Shown in pieces: positions 7,868 to 14,999 of a DNA stretch of 16,275 nucleotides. The stretch is taken from positions 1 to 16,275 of the forward strand of contig JANXVK010000611.1 in NCBI GenBank assembly GCA_025351675.1, given 5' to 3'. Positions within the stretch are counted from its first letter, which is position 1, and each line of letters opens with the position of its first letter. The position numbers were made by a program, and so were the translations under genes. This DNA is from Rhizobacter sp. GTDB lineage: Bacteria > Pseudomonadota > Gammaproteobacteria > Burkholderiales > Burkholderiaceae_C. The notes beneath the pieces are model-generated. The model was not told the origin of the DNA. It made no database searches and was given only the letters and a program-made list of their open reading frames with translations.

Positions 7868-10282
7868 ATGGACACAGCACTGCCGCGTCGGCTCCTGAAC
7901 GCGCTGCTGCAGCCGATGGCGCGGCGCCTGGACGTGCGCATCGTCGTGCTGTTCCTGGGGCTGCTGCTGTTGATTCAGGCGCTCAGCTTCATCACCATCA
8001 ATCACAGCATCGACAACAACTCGCGCGCCCAGATCGCCACCGAGCTGCGCACCGGCGAGAACGTGCTGCACCGGCTGCTCGCGCAGAACGCCGAGAAGCT
8101 GGCCGAGGCCTCGCGGCTGCTGGCCACCGACTACGGCTTTCGCTCGGCCATCGCCAGCGCCGACCAGTCCACGTTGGTGGACGCGCTCGACAACAACGGC
8201 GCGCGCATCGGCGCCAGCGTGTCGCTGTTCACCGATGCGAAGTACCAGCTGATCGCCTCGACCTTGCCCGACGCCACCGAGGTGCTGGCGCTGGTGCAGG
8301 CCGGGGTGCGCACCAGCGGCGGTGCGACCCGCGAAGCGGCGGTGCAGCTGCTCGGGGGGCGGCCGTTCCAGCTGGTGACCGTGCCGGTGCGCGCGCCGCT
8401 GCTGATCGGCCATGTGTCGATGGGCTTTCCGGTCGACAAACAGCTGGTGCTCGACATGGAGCAGCTCTCGGGGCTGAAGATGCACCTCCTGGAACGCACC
8501 CGCGGCGGCGCCTGGCAGCTGCTGCCCGGCGCCGACCCCGGCCGTGTCGGGCCGGAACTGGCCGCGCAGCTGCGCGACCGCGCGCTCGCGCAGGACGTGG
8601 TCTTGGGCGGCGAAGTCAGCAGCGCACGGCTGGTCGCGCTGAGCGGCAACGCCACCCACGAAGTGGCCGCGGTTCTGTTGCGCTCGGTCGACGAGGCCGT
8701 CGCGCCGTACCGCAAGCTGCAGCTCACGCTGCTGGCGATCACGCTGGTCGGCCTGGCCACCTTCGGCGTGGGCAGCGTGCTTACCGCACGGCGCATCACC
8801 GGCCCGATCAAGGCACTCACGCAGAGTGCCGACCGACTCGGCGCCGGCGACTATTCCAACCCGGTGGAGGTGAGCACGCGGGACGAGGTGCACGAGCTGG
8901 CGCAATCGTTCGAGAGCATGCGTCAGGGCATGCAGCAGCGCGAGGCGCAGATCCGCCGCTTGGCGTACTGGGACGCGCTGACCGGCCTGCCCAACAAGGC
9001 ACAGTTCCGCGGCCTGCTGCTCGACTGCTTGGCGCAGGCGCGCCGTGACGGTCGGCCCTGCGCCGTGGTGATGCTCGACCTGGACCGCTTCAAGCACGTC
9101 AACGACGTGCTGGGCCACGCCTTCGGCGACCGCCTGCTGCGCCAGATCGCGCTGCGCCTGTCCGACGGCGTGCTGCGCGCCGACGACGTCGTCGCTCACC
9201 TCGGCAGCGACGAGTTCGCGGTCTGCGCGCCTCAGGCCGACGCCGACACCGCGCGCGCGCTGGCGCAGCGCGTGCTTCACGCGCTGGAGGTGCCGTTCAC
9301 ACTTGACGATCACACCGTCGACGTGGGCGCCGGGGTCGGTGTGGCCGCGTTCCCGGCGCACGCCGACGACGCCGACACACTGCTCGGGCGAGCGGAGGTC
9401 GCGATGTATGCCGCCAAGGCCAAGCAATCGGGCATCGTCGTGTACGACCCGGCGCTCGACTCGGCCAGCGCCGAATCGCTGTCGCTGCTGAGCGAGTTGC
9501 GCACCGCGGTCGACCACGACCAGCTGCGCCTGTTCCTGCAGCCCAAGGTCGCGCTGGCGAGCGGCCGGGTGGTCGGCGCCGAGGCGCTGGTGCGCTGGCA
9601 GCACCCGCTGCACGGCATGATGGCGCCGATGCGCTTCATCCCGTTCGCCGAACAGACCGGCTTCATCCGCATCATCACCGACTGGATGATCCAGCACTGC
9701 GCCAGCCACTGGCGCGAATTGCGCGCTCAGGGCATCGAGATCAAGCTGTCCGTCAACCTGTCGACCCGCGATCTGCTTGATCAGGACCTGCCGCTCAAGC
9801 TCGAGAAGCTGCTCGCGCGCGAGAGCGTCGACCCGCACGCGCTGTGCCTCGAGATCACCGAGAGCGCGATCATGGACGACCCGCAGCGGGCGCTGCAGAC
9901 CCTGAAGCGCCTGCACGGCATGGGCCTGCGCCTGTCGATCGACGACTTCGGCATCGGTTACTCGTCACTCGCCTACCTGAAGCAAATGCCGCTGCACGAG
10001 CTGAAGATCGACAAGAGCTTCGTGATGTCGATGGAGAGCGACCGCGCCGACATGAAGATCGTGCGCTCCACGATCGACTTGGCGCACAACCTGGGCCTGA
10101 CCGTGACCGCCGAAGGGGTCGAGACGGCGCAGGGCTTCGCGATCCTGCGCGCGATGCAGTGTGACGAGGCGCAAGGCTACTTCATGGCCAAGCCGATGCC
10201 GGGCACCGACTTCGCGCGCTGGTTCCACGCTTGGGAGGCGCCGCAGACGCGCTTACGAACCGACTTCGCGACCCTCATCTGA
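7868..10282 (+). CDS. Membrane c-di-GMP protein: periplasmic sensor, HAMP, GGDEF and EAL domains
   Basis: The 804-residue protein has a first membrane helix (about 20-43), a periplasmic sensor of about 240 residues that looks Cache-like, a second helix (about 286-308) and HAMP (about 309-360). GGDEF (about 368-525) and EAL (about 540-790) follow. The GGDEF signature is altered to GSDEF (446-450) after HL instead of the usual RL. The inhibitory RxxD site (R437, D440) and metal-binding DLDRF are kept. EAL retains E572, the NLS and ITES segments, D692/D693 in IDDFG, K713 and K716 in KIDKSF, and E749 in AEGVE. It should therefore hydrolyse c-di-GMP, while cyclase activity is doubtful. It is co-transcribed with the haemoglobin and cupredoxin genes, starting 1 base after the latter, so those proteins may feed its periplasmic sensor (inference). 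Confidence 0.93.
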   Translation: MDTALPRRLLNALLQPMARRLDVRIVVLFLGLLLLIQALSFITINHSIDNNSRAQIATELRTGENVLHRLLAQNAEKLAEASRLLATDYGFRSAIASADQSTLVDALDNNGARIGASVSLFTDAKYQLIASTLPDATEVLALVQAGVRTSGGATREAAVQLLGGRPFQLVTVPVRAPLLIGHVSMGFPVDKQLVLDMEQLSGLKMHLLERTRGGAWQLLPGADPGRVGPELAAQLRDRALAQDVVLGGEVSSARLVALSGNATHEVAAVLLRSVDEAVAPYRKLQLTLLAITLVGLATFGVGSVLTARRITGPIKALTQSADRLGAGDYSNPVEVSTRDEVHELAQSFESMRQGMQQREAQIRRLAYWDALTGLPNKAQFRGLLLDCLAQARRDGRPCAVVMLDLDRFKHVNDVLGHAFGDRLLRQIALRLSDGVLRADDVVAHLGSDEFAVCAPQADADTARALAQRVLHALEVPFTLDDHTVDVGAGVGVAAFPAHADDADTLLGRAEVAMYAAKAKQSGIVVYDPALDSASAESLSLLSELRTAVDHDQLRLFLQPKVALASGRVVGAEALVRWQHPLHGMMAPMRFIPFAEQTGFIRIITDWMIQHCASHWRELRAQGIEIKLSVNLSTRDLLDQDLPLKLEKLLARESVDPHALCLEITESAIMDDPQRALQTLKRLHGMGLRLSIDDFGIGYSSLAYLKQMPLHELKIDKSFVMSMESDRADMKIVRSTIDLAHNLGLTVTAEGVETAQGFAILRAMQCDEAQGYFMAKPMPGTDFARWFHAWEAPQTRLRTDFATLI

Positions 10283-10302
10283 ATCGCGCAAGCACTAGCG
10301 GC

Positions 10303-10308
10303 GATAAT
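10303..10308 (+). promoter_or_regulatory. Possible -10 element ahead of the tol operon
   Basis: GATAAT matches five of six bases of the TATAAT consensus and lies 35 bases before the ybgC start, in the short gap between two co-directional genes. The bases 17 positions upstream do not form a good -35 element, so the call rests on the -10 match and its position. Confidence 0.3.
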
Positions 10309-10343
10309 GCGCCGCACCACTTGGCCCACCCGGCCCGACCCTG

Positions 10344-10799
10344 TTGCCGACCCCCGTTTCAGATTCCGCACCCTTCAGCCTCGCGATCCGCGTCTACTGG
10401 GAAGACACCGACGCCGGCGGCGTGGTCTTCTACGCCAACTACCTGAAGTTCTTCGAGCGCGCCCGCACCGAATGGTTGCGCTCGCTCGGCCACCAGCAGG
10501 AGCAGATGCGCGCCGAGACCGGCGTGGTCTTCATCGTCACCGACACGACCGTGCGCTATCTCAGGCCGGCGCGGCTCGATGACCTGATCGCGGTCACGGT
10601 CGACGTGCGCCACGCGGGCCGGGCGCAGATGACGATCGCGCAGCAGGCCTGGCGGCCATCGGCGCAAGGCACAGAAGAGTTGATCGCCGAGGGCACGATC
10701 CGCATCGGCTGCGTCGACGCCGGAACTTTCAGGCCCCGGCGCATTCCGAATGCGATCGCCGAATCCTTCACTTCCCCCCCCCAGACCCGCACCGAATGA
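10344..10799 (+). CDS. ybgC: Tol-Pal-associated acyl-CoA thioesterase YbgC
   Basis: This 151-residue hotdog-fold thioesterase contains the family signature RVYWEDTDAGGVVFYANYL and then FFERARTEWLR, with the active-site aspartate in the D21-T-D23 pair. YbgC hydrolyses acyl-CoA thioesters at the cytoplasmic face and is nearly always the first gene of the tol-pal operon. A TTG at 10344 gives an N-terminus of normal length; no ATG or GTG lies between it and the signature, and the ATG at 10307 is in another frame. No clear Shine-Dalgarno precedes the TTG. The stop overlaps the tolQ start as ATGA (10796-10799). A run of nine C lies near the 3' end. Confidence 0.92.
   Translation: MPTPVSDSAPFSLAIRVYWEDTDAGGVVFYANYLKFFERARTEWLRSLGHQQEQMRAETGVVFIVTDTTVRYLRPARLDDLIAVTVDVRHAGRAQMTIAQQAWRPSAQGTEELIAEGTIRIGCVDAGTFRPRRIPNAIAESFTSPPQTRTE
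10774..10782 (+). repeat. Run of nine cytosines inside ybgC
   Basis: A C9 homopolymer encodes part of the SPPQ segment close to the ybgC C-terminus and ends 13 bases before the tolQ ATG. Such runs are prone to slippage. A length change would alter only the last residues of YbgC but would also shift where its translation stops relative to tolQ. Confidence 0.7.
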
Positions 10800-11482
10800 A
10801 TCAAGACTTCTCGATCTTCACACTCGTCATGCAGGCGAGCTTCGTCGTGCAGCTCGTGATGGCCGGCCTGATGATCGCCTCGCTCGCGAGCTGGACCGTG
10901 ATCTTCAGCAAGCTGTTCGGCCTGAAGCGCATCCGCAGCGCAAACGAAGAATTCGAGCGCGAGTTCTGGGCCGGCAAAAACATCAACGACCTCTACGCCG
11001 ACGCCATCAAGCGCACCGACGGCTCGCCGATGGAACGCATCTTCGCCTCGGGCATGCGGGAATTCATGAAGCTGCGCGAACGCCGCGTCACCGATGCCGG
11101 CTCGCTGCTCGACGGCGCGCGCCGCGCGATGCGCGCGAGCTTTCAGCGCGAGCTCGACACGATCGAGGCGCACCTGTCGTTCCTCGCGACCGTCGGCTCG
11201 GTCTCGCCGTATGTCGGTCTGTTCGGCACGGTGTGGGGGATCATGCACGCCTTCGTCGGCCTCGCGAACATGACGCAGGTGACGCTCGCGACCGTCGCGC
11301 CGGGCATCGCCGAGGCACTGGTCGCGACCGCGATCGGCCTATTCGCGGCAATCCCCGCAGTCATTGCCTACAACCGCTTCGCGCGCGACATCGACCGCAT
11401 CGCGATCCAGCTCGAGACCTTCATCGAGGAGTTCTCGAACATCCTGCAGCGCAACGTCGGCGCGCCGGCGGCGGTTCACTGA
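10796..11482 (+). CDS. tolQ: Tol-Pal proton-channel protein TolQ
   Basis: TolQ forms the inner-membrane proton channel with TolR that energises TolA during outer-membrane constriction. The 228-residue protein has three membrane helices: about 13-35, about 129-153 (FLATVGSVSPYVGLFGTVWGIM) and about 165-190 (APGIAEALVATAIGLFAAIP). T145 and T178 fall at the same positions as the functionally important threonines of the E. coli protein. Length and signature identify TolQ over ExbB, supported by the neighbours ybgC, tolR and tolA. Its start overlaps the ybgC stop by 4 bases, so translation is probably coupled. A palindromic repeat follows 4 bases after its stop. Confidence 0.96.
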   Translation: MNQDFSIFTLVMQASFVVQLVMAGLMIASLASWTVIFSKLFGLKRIRSANEEFEREFWAGKNINDLYADAIKRTDGSPMERIFASGMREFMKLRERRVTDAGSLLDGARRAMRASFQRELDTIEAHLSFLATVGSVSPYVGLFGTVWGIMHAFVGLANMTQVTLATVAPGIAEALVATAIGLFAAIPAVIAYNRFARDIDRIAIQLETFIEEFSNILQRNVGAPAAVH

Positions 11483-11486
11483 TGAA

Positions 11487-11578
11487 GCCCCCACGCTCAC
11501 TTCGTTCACTGCCCCCCGAGGGGGCGCAGGCCTCCGGGGGCCGCGCAGCGGCCCCTTGGCCCTCGACGGCCCGGCGGG
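11487..11578 (+). repeat. Palindromic GC-rich interspersed repeat, copy A
   Basis: This element of about 92 bases fills the tolQ-tolR gap. It begins GCCCCCACG, contains CTGCCCCCCGAGGGGGCG with a near-perfect hairpin (GCCCCC/GGGGGC), then GGGGCC-GCGCAGC-GGCCCC as a second hairpin, and ends GGCCCGGCGGG. A second copy with the same start, centre and end lies at 16043-16122. Elements of this style are familiar from Burkholderiales genomes as REP-like intergenic repeats (from memory). The stems could stabilise or slow the tol transcript. Confidence 0.82.
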
Positions 11579-11580
11579 AG
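11576..11580 (+). promoter_or_regulatory. tolR ribosome binding site abutting the repeat
   Basis: GGGAG lies 5 bases before the tolR ATG. Its first three bases are the last bases of the palindromic repeat (GGCCCGGCGGG), so the insertion appears to have supplied or replaced part of the tolR Shine-Dalgarno. Confidence 0.6.
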
Positions 11581-11585
11581 ACCTG

Positions 11586-12017
11586 ATGCCCAACGTCAGC
11601 CATCGAAGCAGCGGTTCGCGCCGCCGCACGATCAACGAGATCAACATGGTCCCGTTCATCGATGTGATGCTGGTGCTCTTGATCATCTTCATGGTCACCG
11701 CGCCGCTGATCACGACCGGCGTGGTCGATCTGCCGAGCGTGGGCAAGAGCTCGAAGCGGCCGGATCACGTCGTCGAGCTCGTCGTCGGCAGCGACGACCG
11801 GGTCAAGCTGCGCATCGACGGCAAGGACGGTGCACCGGTCGCGATGCGCGATGTCGCCGCGAAGGTCAAGGAGCTGCAACGCGGCGACGCGAACACGCCG
11901 GTCGTGATCTCGGCCGACAAGAACGTGAAGTACGAGACCGTCGTGAAGGTGATGGACACGCTGCAGCGCTCGGGCGTGCAGCGGGTCGGTCTCTCGGTGA
12001 AAAACGGAGCGTCCTGA
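11586..12017 (+). CDS. tolR: Tol-Pal protein TolR
   Basis: TolR is the small inner-membrane partner of TolQ and shares the proton path. The 143-residue protein has a short basic cytoplasmic N-terminus, then INMVPFIDVMLVLLIIFMV. The single membrane helix (about 23-43) carries the conserved proton-relay aspartate D26, equivalent to D23 of E. coli. The periplasmic domain includes VVISADKNVKYETVVKVMD, typical of the ExbD/TolR family. ATG 11586 gives the normal length, although the frame stays open upstream through the repeat. It is separated from tolQ by 103 bases, more than usual, because of the repeat. tolA follows 9 bases after its stop. Confidence 0.95.
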   Translation: MPNVSHRSSGSRRRTINEINMVPFIDVMLVLLIIFMVTAPLITTGVVDLPSVGKSSKRPDHVVELVVGSDDRVKLRIDGKDGAPVAMRDVAAKVKELQRGDANTPVVISADKNVKYETVVKVMDTLQRSGVQRVGLSVKNGAS

Positions 12018-12026
12018 GCGCGCACG

Positions 12027-12938
12027 ATGAACGCCGCCACCTCGTCCGCCCTCAGCCGTGACCCGTTCATGCCGCAGGCACCGAAGGTGCGCGGCCGGGC
12101 GATTGCGCTCGCGGTCGTGGCGCATGTGCTGCTGATCGTCGGGCTGATGTTCAGCGTCAACTGGGGCAGCGAAGAGCCCGCGACGGTCGCTGCCGAGCAC
12201 TGGTCGGCCACGCCGCAGGCCGCGGCGCCGCGTGCCGTCGAAGCGCCGCCGCCGCCCGTGATCAAGAAGGTCGAGCCGGTCGTGAAGCCAACACCCGCGC
12301 CCACGCCGAAGCCGCCCGAGCCGGTCGTCGCCGCGAAACCGCCAACGCCCGCGCTGCCCGATCCGCAGATCGCGATCGAGAAGGCGAAGAAGGAAGATGC
12401 GAAGCGGATCGCGGCCGAGCAGGAGGCGTTGAAGAAGCAGAAGCGGGAGAAGGCCGAGCGCGAGAAGGAAGAACTCGCGTTGAAGAAAGAGAAGGCCGAC
12501 AAGCTGAAGGCGGATCAGGCCAGGGCCGAGCAGGCGAAGAACGAGAAGGCGGAGAAGGCCGAAACGGGGCGCTTGGCCCTGATCCGCGACGCGCAGATGA
12601 AGCGCATGGCCGGCCTCGCCGGCGCGACCGGCAGCGCAACCGACACCGGTACCGCGCTGCGCAGCAGCGCGCCCTCGGCCAACTACGCCGGCCGCGTGAT
12701 GGCGCGCATCAAGCCGAACATCCTGCTGACCGACCCGGTCGACGGCAACCCGCGCGCCGTCGTCGAAGTCAAGCTCGCGCCCGACGGCACGATCATCGCG
12801 AAGCGCCTGGTGCAAAGCAGCGGCACCAAGGTCTGGGACGACGCAGTGCTGCGCGCGATCGAGCGCACCGAGATGCTGCCGCTCGACAACGGCCGCGCGC
12901 CGCCAGTGTTCGAGATCGGTTTCAGGCCGCGCGACTGA
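12027..12938 (+). CDS. tolA: Tol-Pal energy-transducing protein TolA
   Basis: TolA spans the periplasm to connect TolQR with TolB/Pal at the outer membrane. The 303-residue protein shows one N-terminal membrane helix (about 24-44, AIALAVVAHVLLIVGLMFSV) and a Pro-rich segment (about 70-115). A Lys/Glu/Ala-rich helical rod follows (about 116-195), shorter than that of E. coli. The C-terminal TonB-like domain (about 215-303) contains YAGRVMARIKPNI, VEVKLAPDGTI and WDDAVLRAIERTEMLP. ATG 12027 is used; ATG 12069 would trim the cytoplasmic tail. It is the last tol gene on this strand: tolB and pal, which usually follow, are replaced by a convergent operon. Confidence 0.93.
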   Translation: MNAATSSALSRDPFMPQAPKVRGRAIALAVVAHVLLIVGLMFSVNWGSEEPATVAAEHWSATPQAAAPRAVEAPPPPVIKKVEPVVKPTPAPTPKPPEPVVAAKPPTPALPDPQIAIEKAKKEDAKRIAAEQEALKKQKREKAEREKEELALKKEKADKLKADQARAEQAKNEKAEKAETGRLALIRDAQMKRMAGLAGATGSATDTGTALRSSAPSANYAGRVMARIKPNILLTDPVDGNPRAVVEVKLAPDGTIIAKRLVQSSGTKVWDDAVLRAIERTEMLPLDNGRAPPVFEIGFRPRD

Positions 12939-12949
12939 CCCGCGGCGAA

Positions 12950-12961
12950 CCGGCCGGCCGG
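12950..12961. terminator. CCGG-repeat palindrome between convergent operons
   Basis: Three tandem CCGG units form a 12-base perfect palindrome in the 38-base gap between the tolA stop and the bufC stop. It could serve as a weak bidirectional hairpin. There is no T-run on either side, so termination is uncertain. Confidence 0.2.
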
Positions 12962-12976
12962 ACGATACGGGCAGGT

Positions 12977-13756
12977 TCAGTCGTTCGACGCCGCCACGCC
13001 TTGCACCCACGACGCGCGCAGCGCGTTCGCGAGCCACGCGGCGAAATCGAAATCTTCACCGGCACGTGCCAGCGAATCGGCGAGGTTCACGCGATCGAGC
13101 AGATCTTGCGTCCACGCGGCGGTGAGCGGGTCGAGCGGGTACACGACCGCGCGCCAGCCGCGGCGCGCGACCAGCACCTGCTCGCCGCGCTGCGCGTCGA
13201 TGGCCTCGCGCACGTCAGCGAATGCGCGCTCGGCCGCATCGCCTTCGAGCTCGTGCGCGCGGTGGATCGTCGCGATCGGCCAGAGCGAGCACAGCAGCGC
13301 GGTGCCGGGCATCAACAGCAGCCGAAGCTGCGACGGATCGACCGATTCGAGCCGACCGAGCGATGCCGCATCGAGCGCCGCATCTGCAGCGCGCTCGCTG
13401 CGATACAGCGCGAGGTCGAGGCGGGCGCAGTCGGCGAGCCACGGCCACGCGCCCAGCCCGCGATGCGCGGCCAGCCACGCCGCAAACGCGTCGCCCCACT
13501 CGCCGAGATCGCCGCGCTCGGGCGGGTGCGCGTGCCAGAACTCGCGCGCGAGGTGTTTGAAGTCGTCGTCGCCGACCATCGCCTGCACGGTCGCGAACGC
13601 CGAGGCGAGTGCGCGCTCGGCGATCGACTCGGCATTCGCGCGGTACGCCGCCACGCCGCGTGCCGCGCGGCTGCCGGATTCGCGCAACCCCCCGAGCGGC
13701 GCCGCGCCGGTGGCCAGCGCCGCGAGCAACTGCTGCTGGCGCTGCGCCTCGTTCAT
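12977..13756 (-). CDS. bufC: BufC-type partner protein (DUF2063)
   Basis: This 259-residue protein belongs to the DUF2063 family. The N-terminal helical region reads MNEAQRQQQLLAALATG, then RGVAAYRANAESIAERALASAFATVQAMVGDDDFKHLAREFWHAHPP, the pattern of that family. The C-terminal part is more variable. In bufferin operons BufC acts as the partner, or recognition protein, of the MNIO enzyme BufB and is thought to present the peptide precursor. The bufC start overlaps the bufB stop (ATGA, 13753-13756), so the two are translationally coupled. It is the last gene of the operon and converges on tolA. No DoxX-type bufD follows. Confidence 0.85.
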   Translation of the reverse strand: MNEAQRQQQLLAALATGAAPLGGLRESGSRAARGVAAYRANAESIAERALASAFATVQAMVGDDDFKHLAREFWHAHPPERGDLGEWGDAFAAWLAAHRGLGAWPWLADCARLDLALYRSERAADAALDAASLGRLESVDPSQLRLLLMPGTALLCSLWPIATIHRAHELEGDAAERAFADVREAIDAQRGEQVLVARRGWRAVVYPLDPLTAAWTQDLLDRVNLADSLARAGEDFDFAAWLANALRASWVQGVAASND

Positions 13757-14628
13757 GCGCGAATCCGCGCGCCGATTGCCGCCGCGTGCGCCGCCTCGCC
13801 GAGCAACACGTCGAACGCCGGCAGATCGGTGTCCCACTCGACCAGCGTCGGCACGGCGCCGAAGCGGCCCAGCGCATGCTCGCAGACCGACCACACGGCG
13901 GGGCGCACGCGGCTGCCATGGTCGTCGATCACGACGCCATCGGTCTCGCCGCCTGTCTCACAGTAGCCAGCCACGTGGATCTCGCCGACAACGCCGAGCG
14001 GCAGCGCGTCGACGAACGCGCAGCACGCCGCGAGCGGATCGGCGGCCCCGGCATTCAGCGCGTTGACCATCAGGTTGTTGACGTCGAGCAGCATGCCGCA
14101 GCCGCTGCGCCGGCACAGCGCGGCAAAGAACGCGGGCTCGCTCATCGAGGCGTCGGCGAACGAGACATACGACGCCAGGTTCTCCACCAGCAGCGGGCGG
14201 CCGATGCGCGCCTGCACCTGCTCGACGTTGCGCGCCATGATCGCAAGCGCCTCATCGGTGAACGCGATCGGCAGCAGATCGTTCGCATGCACGGTCGGCC
14301 CGCCCGGCACCGACGCGGCGCGCGCGAAGCAGGCGTGATCCGAGACCCGCACCGGCTCGATGCGCTGCACCAGCCGCGCGAGCCGGTCGAGATGCCACGG
14401 ATCGAGCCCCGCGGCCGAGCCGAGCGCCAAGCCGACGCCGTGCAGGCTCACCGGATACTGTTCACGCGCCTGGTGCAGCACCGCGAGCGCGGCGCCACCA
14501 TCGGCAAAGAAATTCTCGGAGTGGACTTCGACGAAGCCCAGCGGCGGCACGGTCTCGAACAGCGCCGAGTAGTGCGGTTGGCGCAGGCCGATGCCGACCG
14601 ATGTGTCGGTGGCCGTGCCCGAACGCAT
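13753..14628 (-). CDS. bufB: MNIO-family peptide-modifying enzyme (DUF692), BufB
   Basis: The 291-residue protein is a multinuclear non-haem iron oxidase of the DUF692 family. Expected metal-ligand segments are visible in order: GIGLRQPHY (H19), VEVHSENFF (E38, N39), SLHGVGLALGS (H63), VSDHACFA (D97, H98), LVENLASYVSF (E149, N150), LLDVNNLMVNA, GEIHVAGY, IDDHGSRV and LVEWDTDLPAFDVLL. These enzymes use iron and O2 to remodel cysteines of peptide substrates into oxazole- or thiooxazole-type rings. The substrate is almost certainly BufA from the adjacent gene. Its ATG shares one base with the bufA stop (TGATG, 14630-14626) and its stop overlaps bufC. The fourth-from-last motif reads IDDH where IDTH is common in the family. 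Confidence 0.92.
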   Translation of the reverse strand: MRSGTATDTSVGIGLRQPHYSALFETVPPLGFVEVHSENFFADGGAALAVLHQAREQYPVSLHGVGLALGSAAGLDPWHLDRLARLVQRIEPVRVSDHACFARAASVPGGPTVHANDLLPIAFTDEALAIMARNVEQVQARIGRPLLVENLASYVSFADASMSEPAFFAALCRRSGCGMLLDVNNLMVNALNAGAADPLAACCAFVDALPLGVVGEIHVAGYCETGGETDGVVIDDHGSRVRPAVWSVCEHALGRFGAVPTLVEWDTDLPAFDVLLGEAAHAAAIGARIRA

Positions 14629-14915
14629 CACTTCTTCGCTACCAGCGCCTTGGCTTCGTCTTCCGACTTGCCTCCCATCTTCACGCAACTGCCCTTGGCG
14701 ACGTAGTTCCATTCGTCCGCTGCCATCGCGTTCTTGGCTTGGCCGGCGCACGAGTGCGAGCCCGACAAGTTGGCGCAATCGTTGGTGCCGGCCTTGGCGA
14801 TGCCGTAGCACTTTTCCTTCTCCCTGCCTTCGGCGGGGGACTGGGCCGAGGCCGAGAGCGCGCCCATGGCGAGTACCGAAGCGAGGGCGCTGGAGGCGAT
14901 GAGGCGGGTGTTCAT
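14628..14915 (-). CDS. bufA: Bufferin precursor, BufA1-type (DUF2282)
   Basis: The 95-residue protein has a Sec signal peptide (NTRLIASSALASVLAMGALSASA, likely cut after residue 24) and a short mature part with four cysteines: C36 in EKCYGIAKAG, C47 in NDCAN, C56 in HSCAGQ and C77 in GSCVKMGG. This is the conserved layout of bufferins, ribosomally made peptides whose cysteines are modified by BufB/BufC and which are exported to bind metals such as copper in the periplasm. AGGAGA (14927-14922) lies 6 bases before the ATG, an excellent ribosome binding site suiting high expression. The bufB start overlaps the stop. A possible ECF-type promoter is placed 85 bases upstream. Confidence 0.92.
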   Translation of the reverse strand: MNTRLIASSALASVLAMGALSASAQSPAEGREKEKCYGIAKAGTNDCANLSGSHSCAGQAKNAMAADEWNYVAKGSCVKMGGKSEDEAKALVAKK

Positions 14916-14999
14916 GGTGTCTCTCCTGAAGATAATCGAAGCAGCGAAGGGTCGGACCGCCGTGCAGGCAACCCATATTCTGTACGCCCGCATGACTGC

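Noticed and set aside
7565..9916. Long open frame antisense to the GGDEF-EAL and cupredoxin genes
   Set aside because: Its translation is low-complexity Arg/Ala/Gly/Val-rich with no recognisable domain, as expected of an antisense frame in very GC-rich DNA. The plus strand carries clear conserved motifs throughout.
10307..10309. ATG at 10307 as the start of ybgC
   Set aside because: It is out of frame with the YbgC signature and overlaps the GATAAT candidate. The frame it opens has no recognisable content.
12240..12570. Lys/Glu/Ala-rich repeats in tolA as a DNA tandem repeat
   Set aside because: The repetitiveness reflects the helical rod of TolA coded by AAG/GAG/GCG codons. No exact repeat unit is maintained at the DNA level.
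11421..13037. Long minus-strand open frame across tolR and tolA
   Set aside because: Arg/Leu/Gly-rich translation with no motif, opposite three well-identified tol genes.
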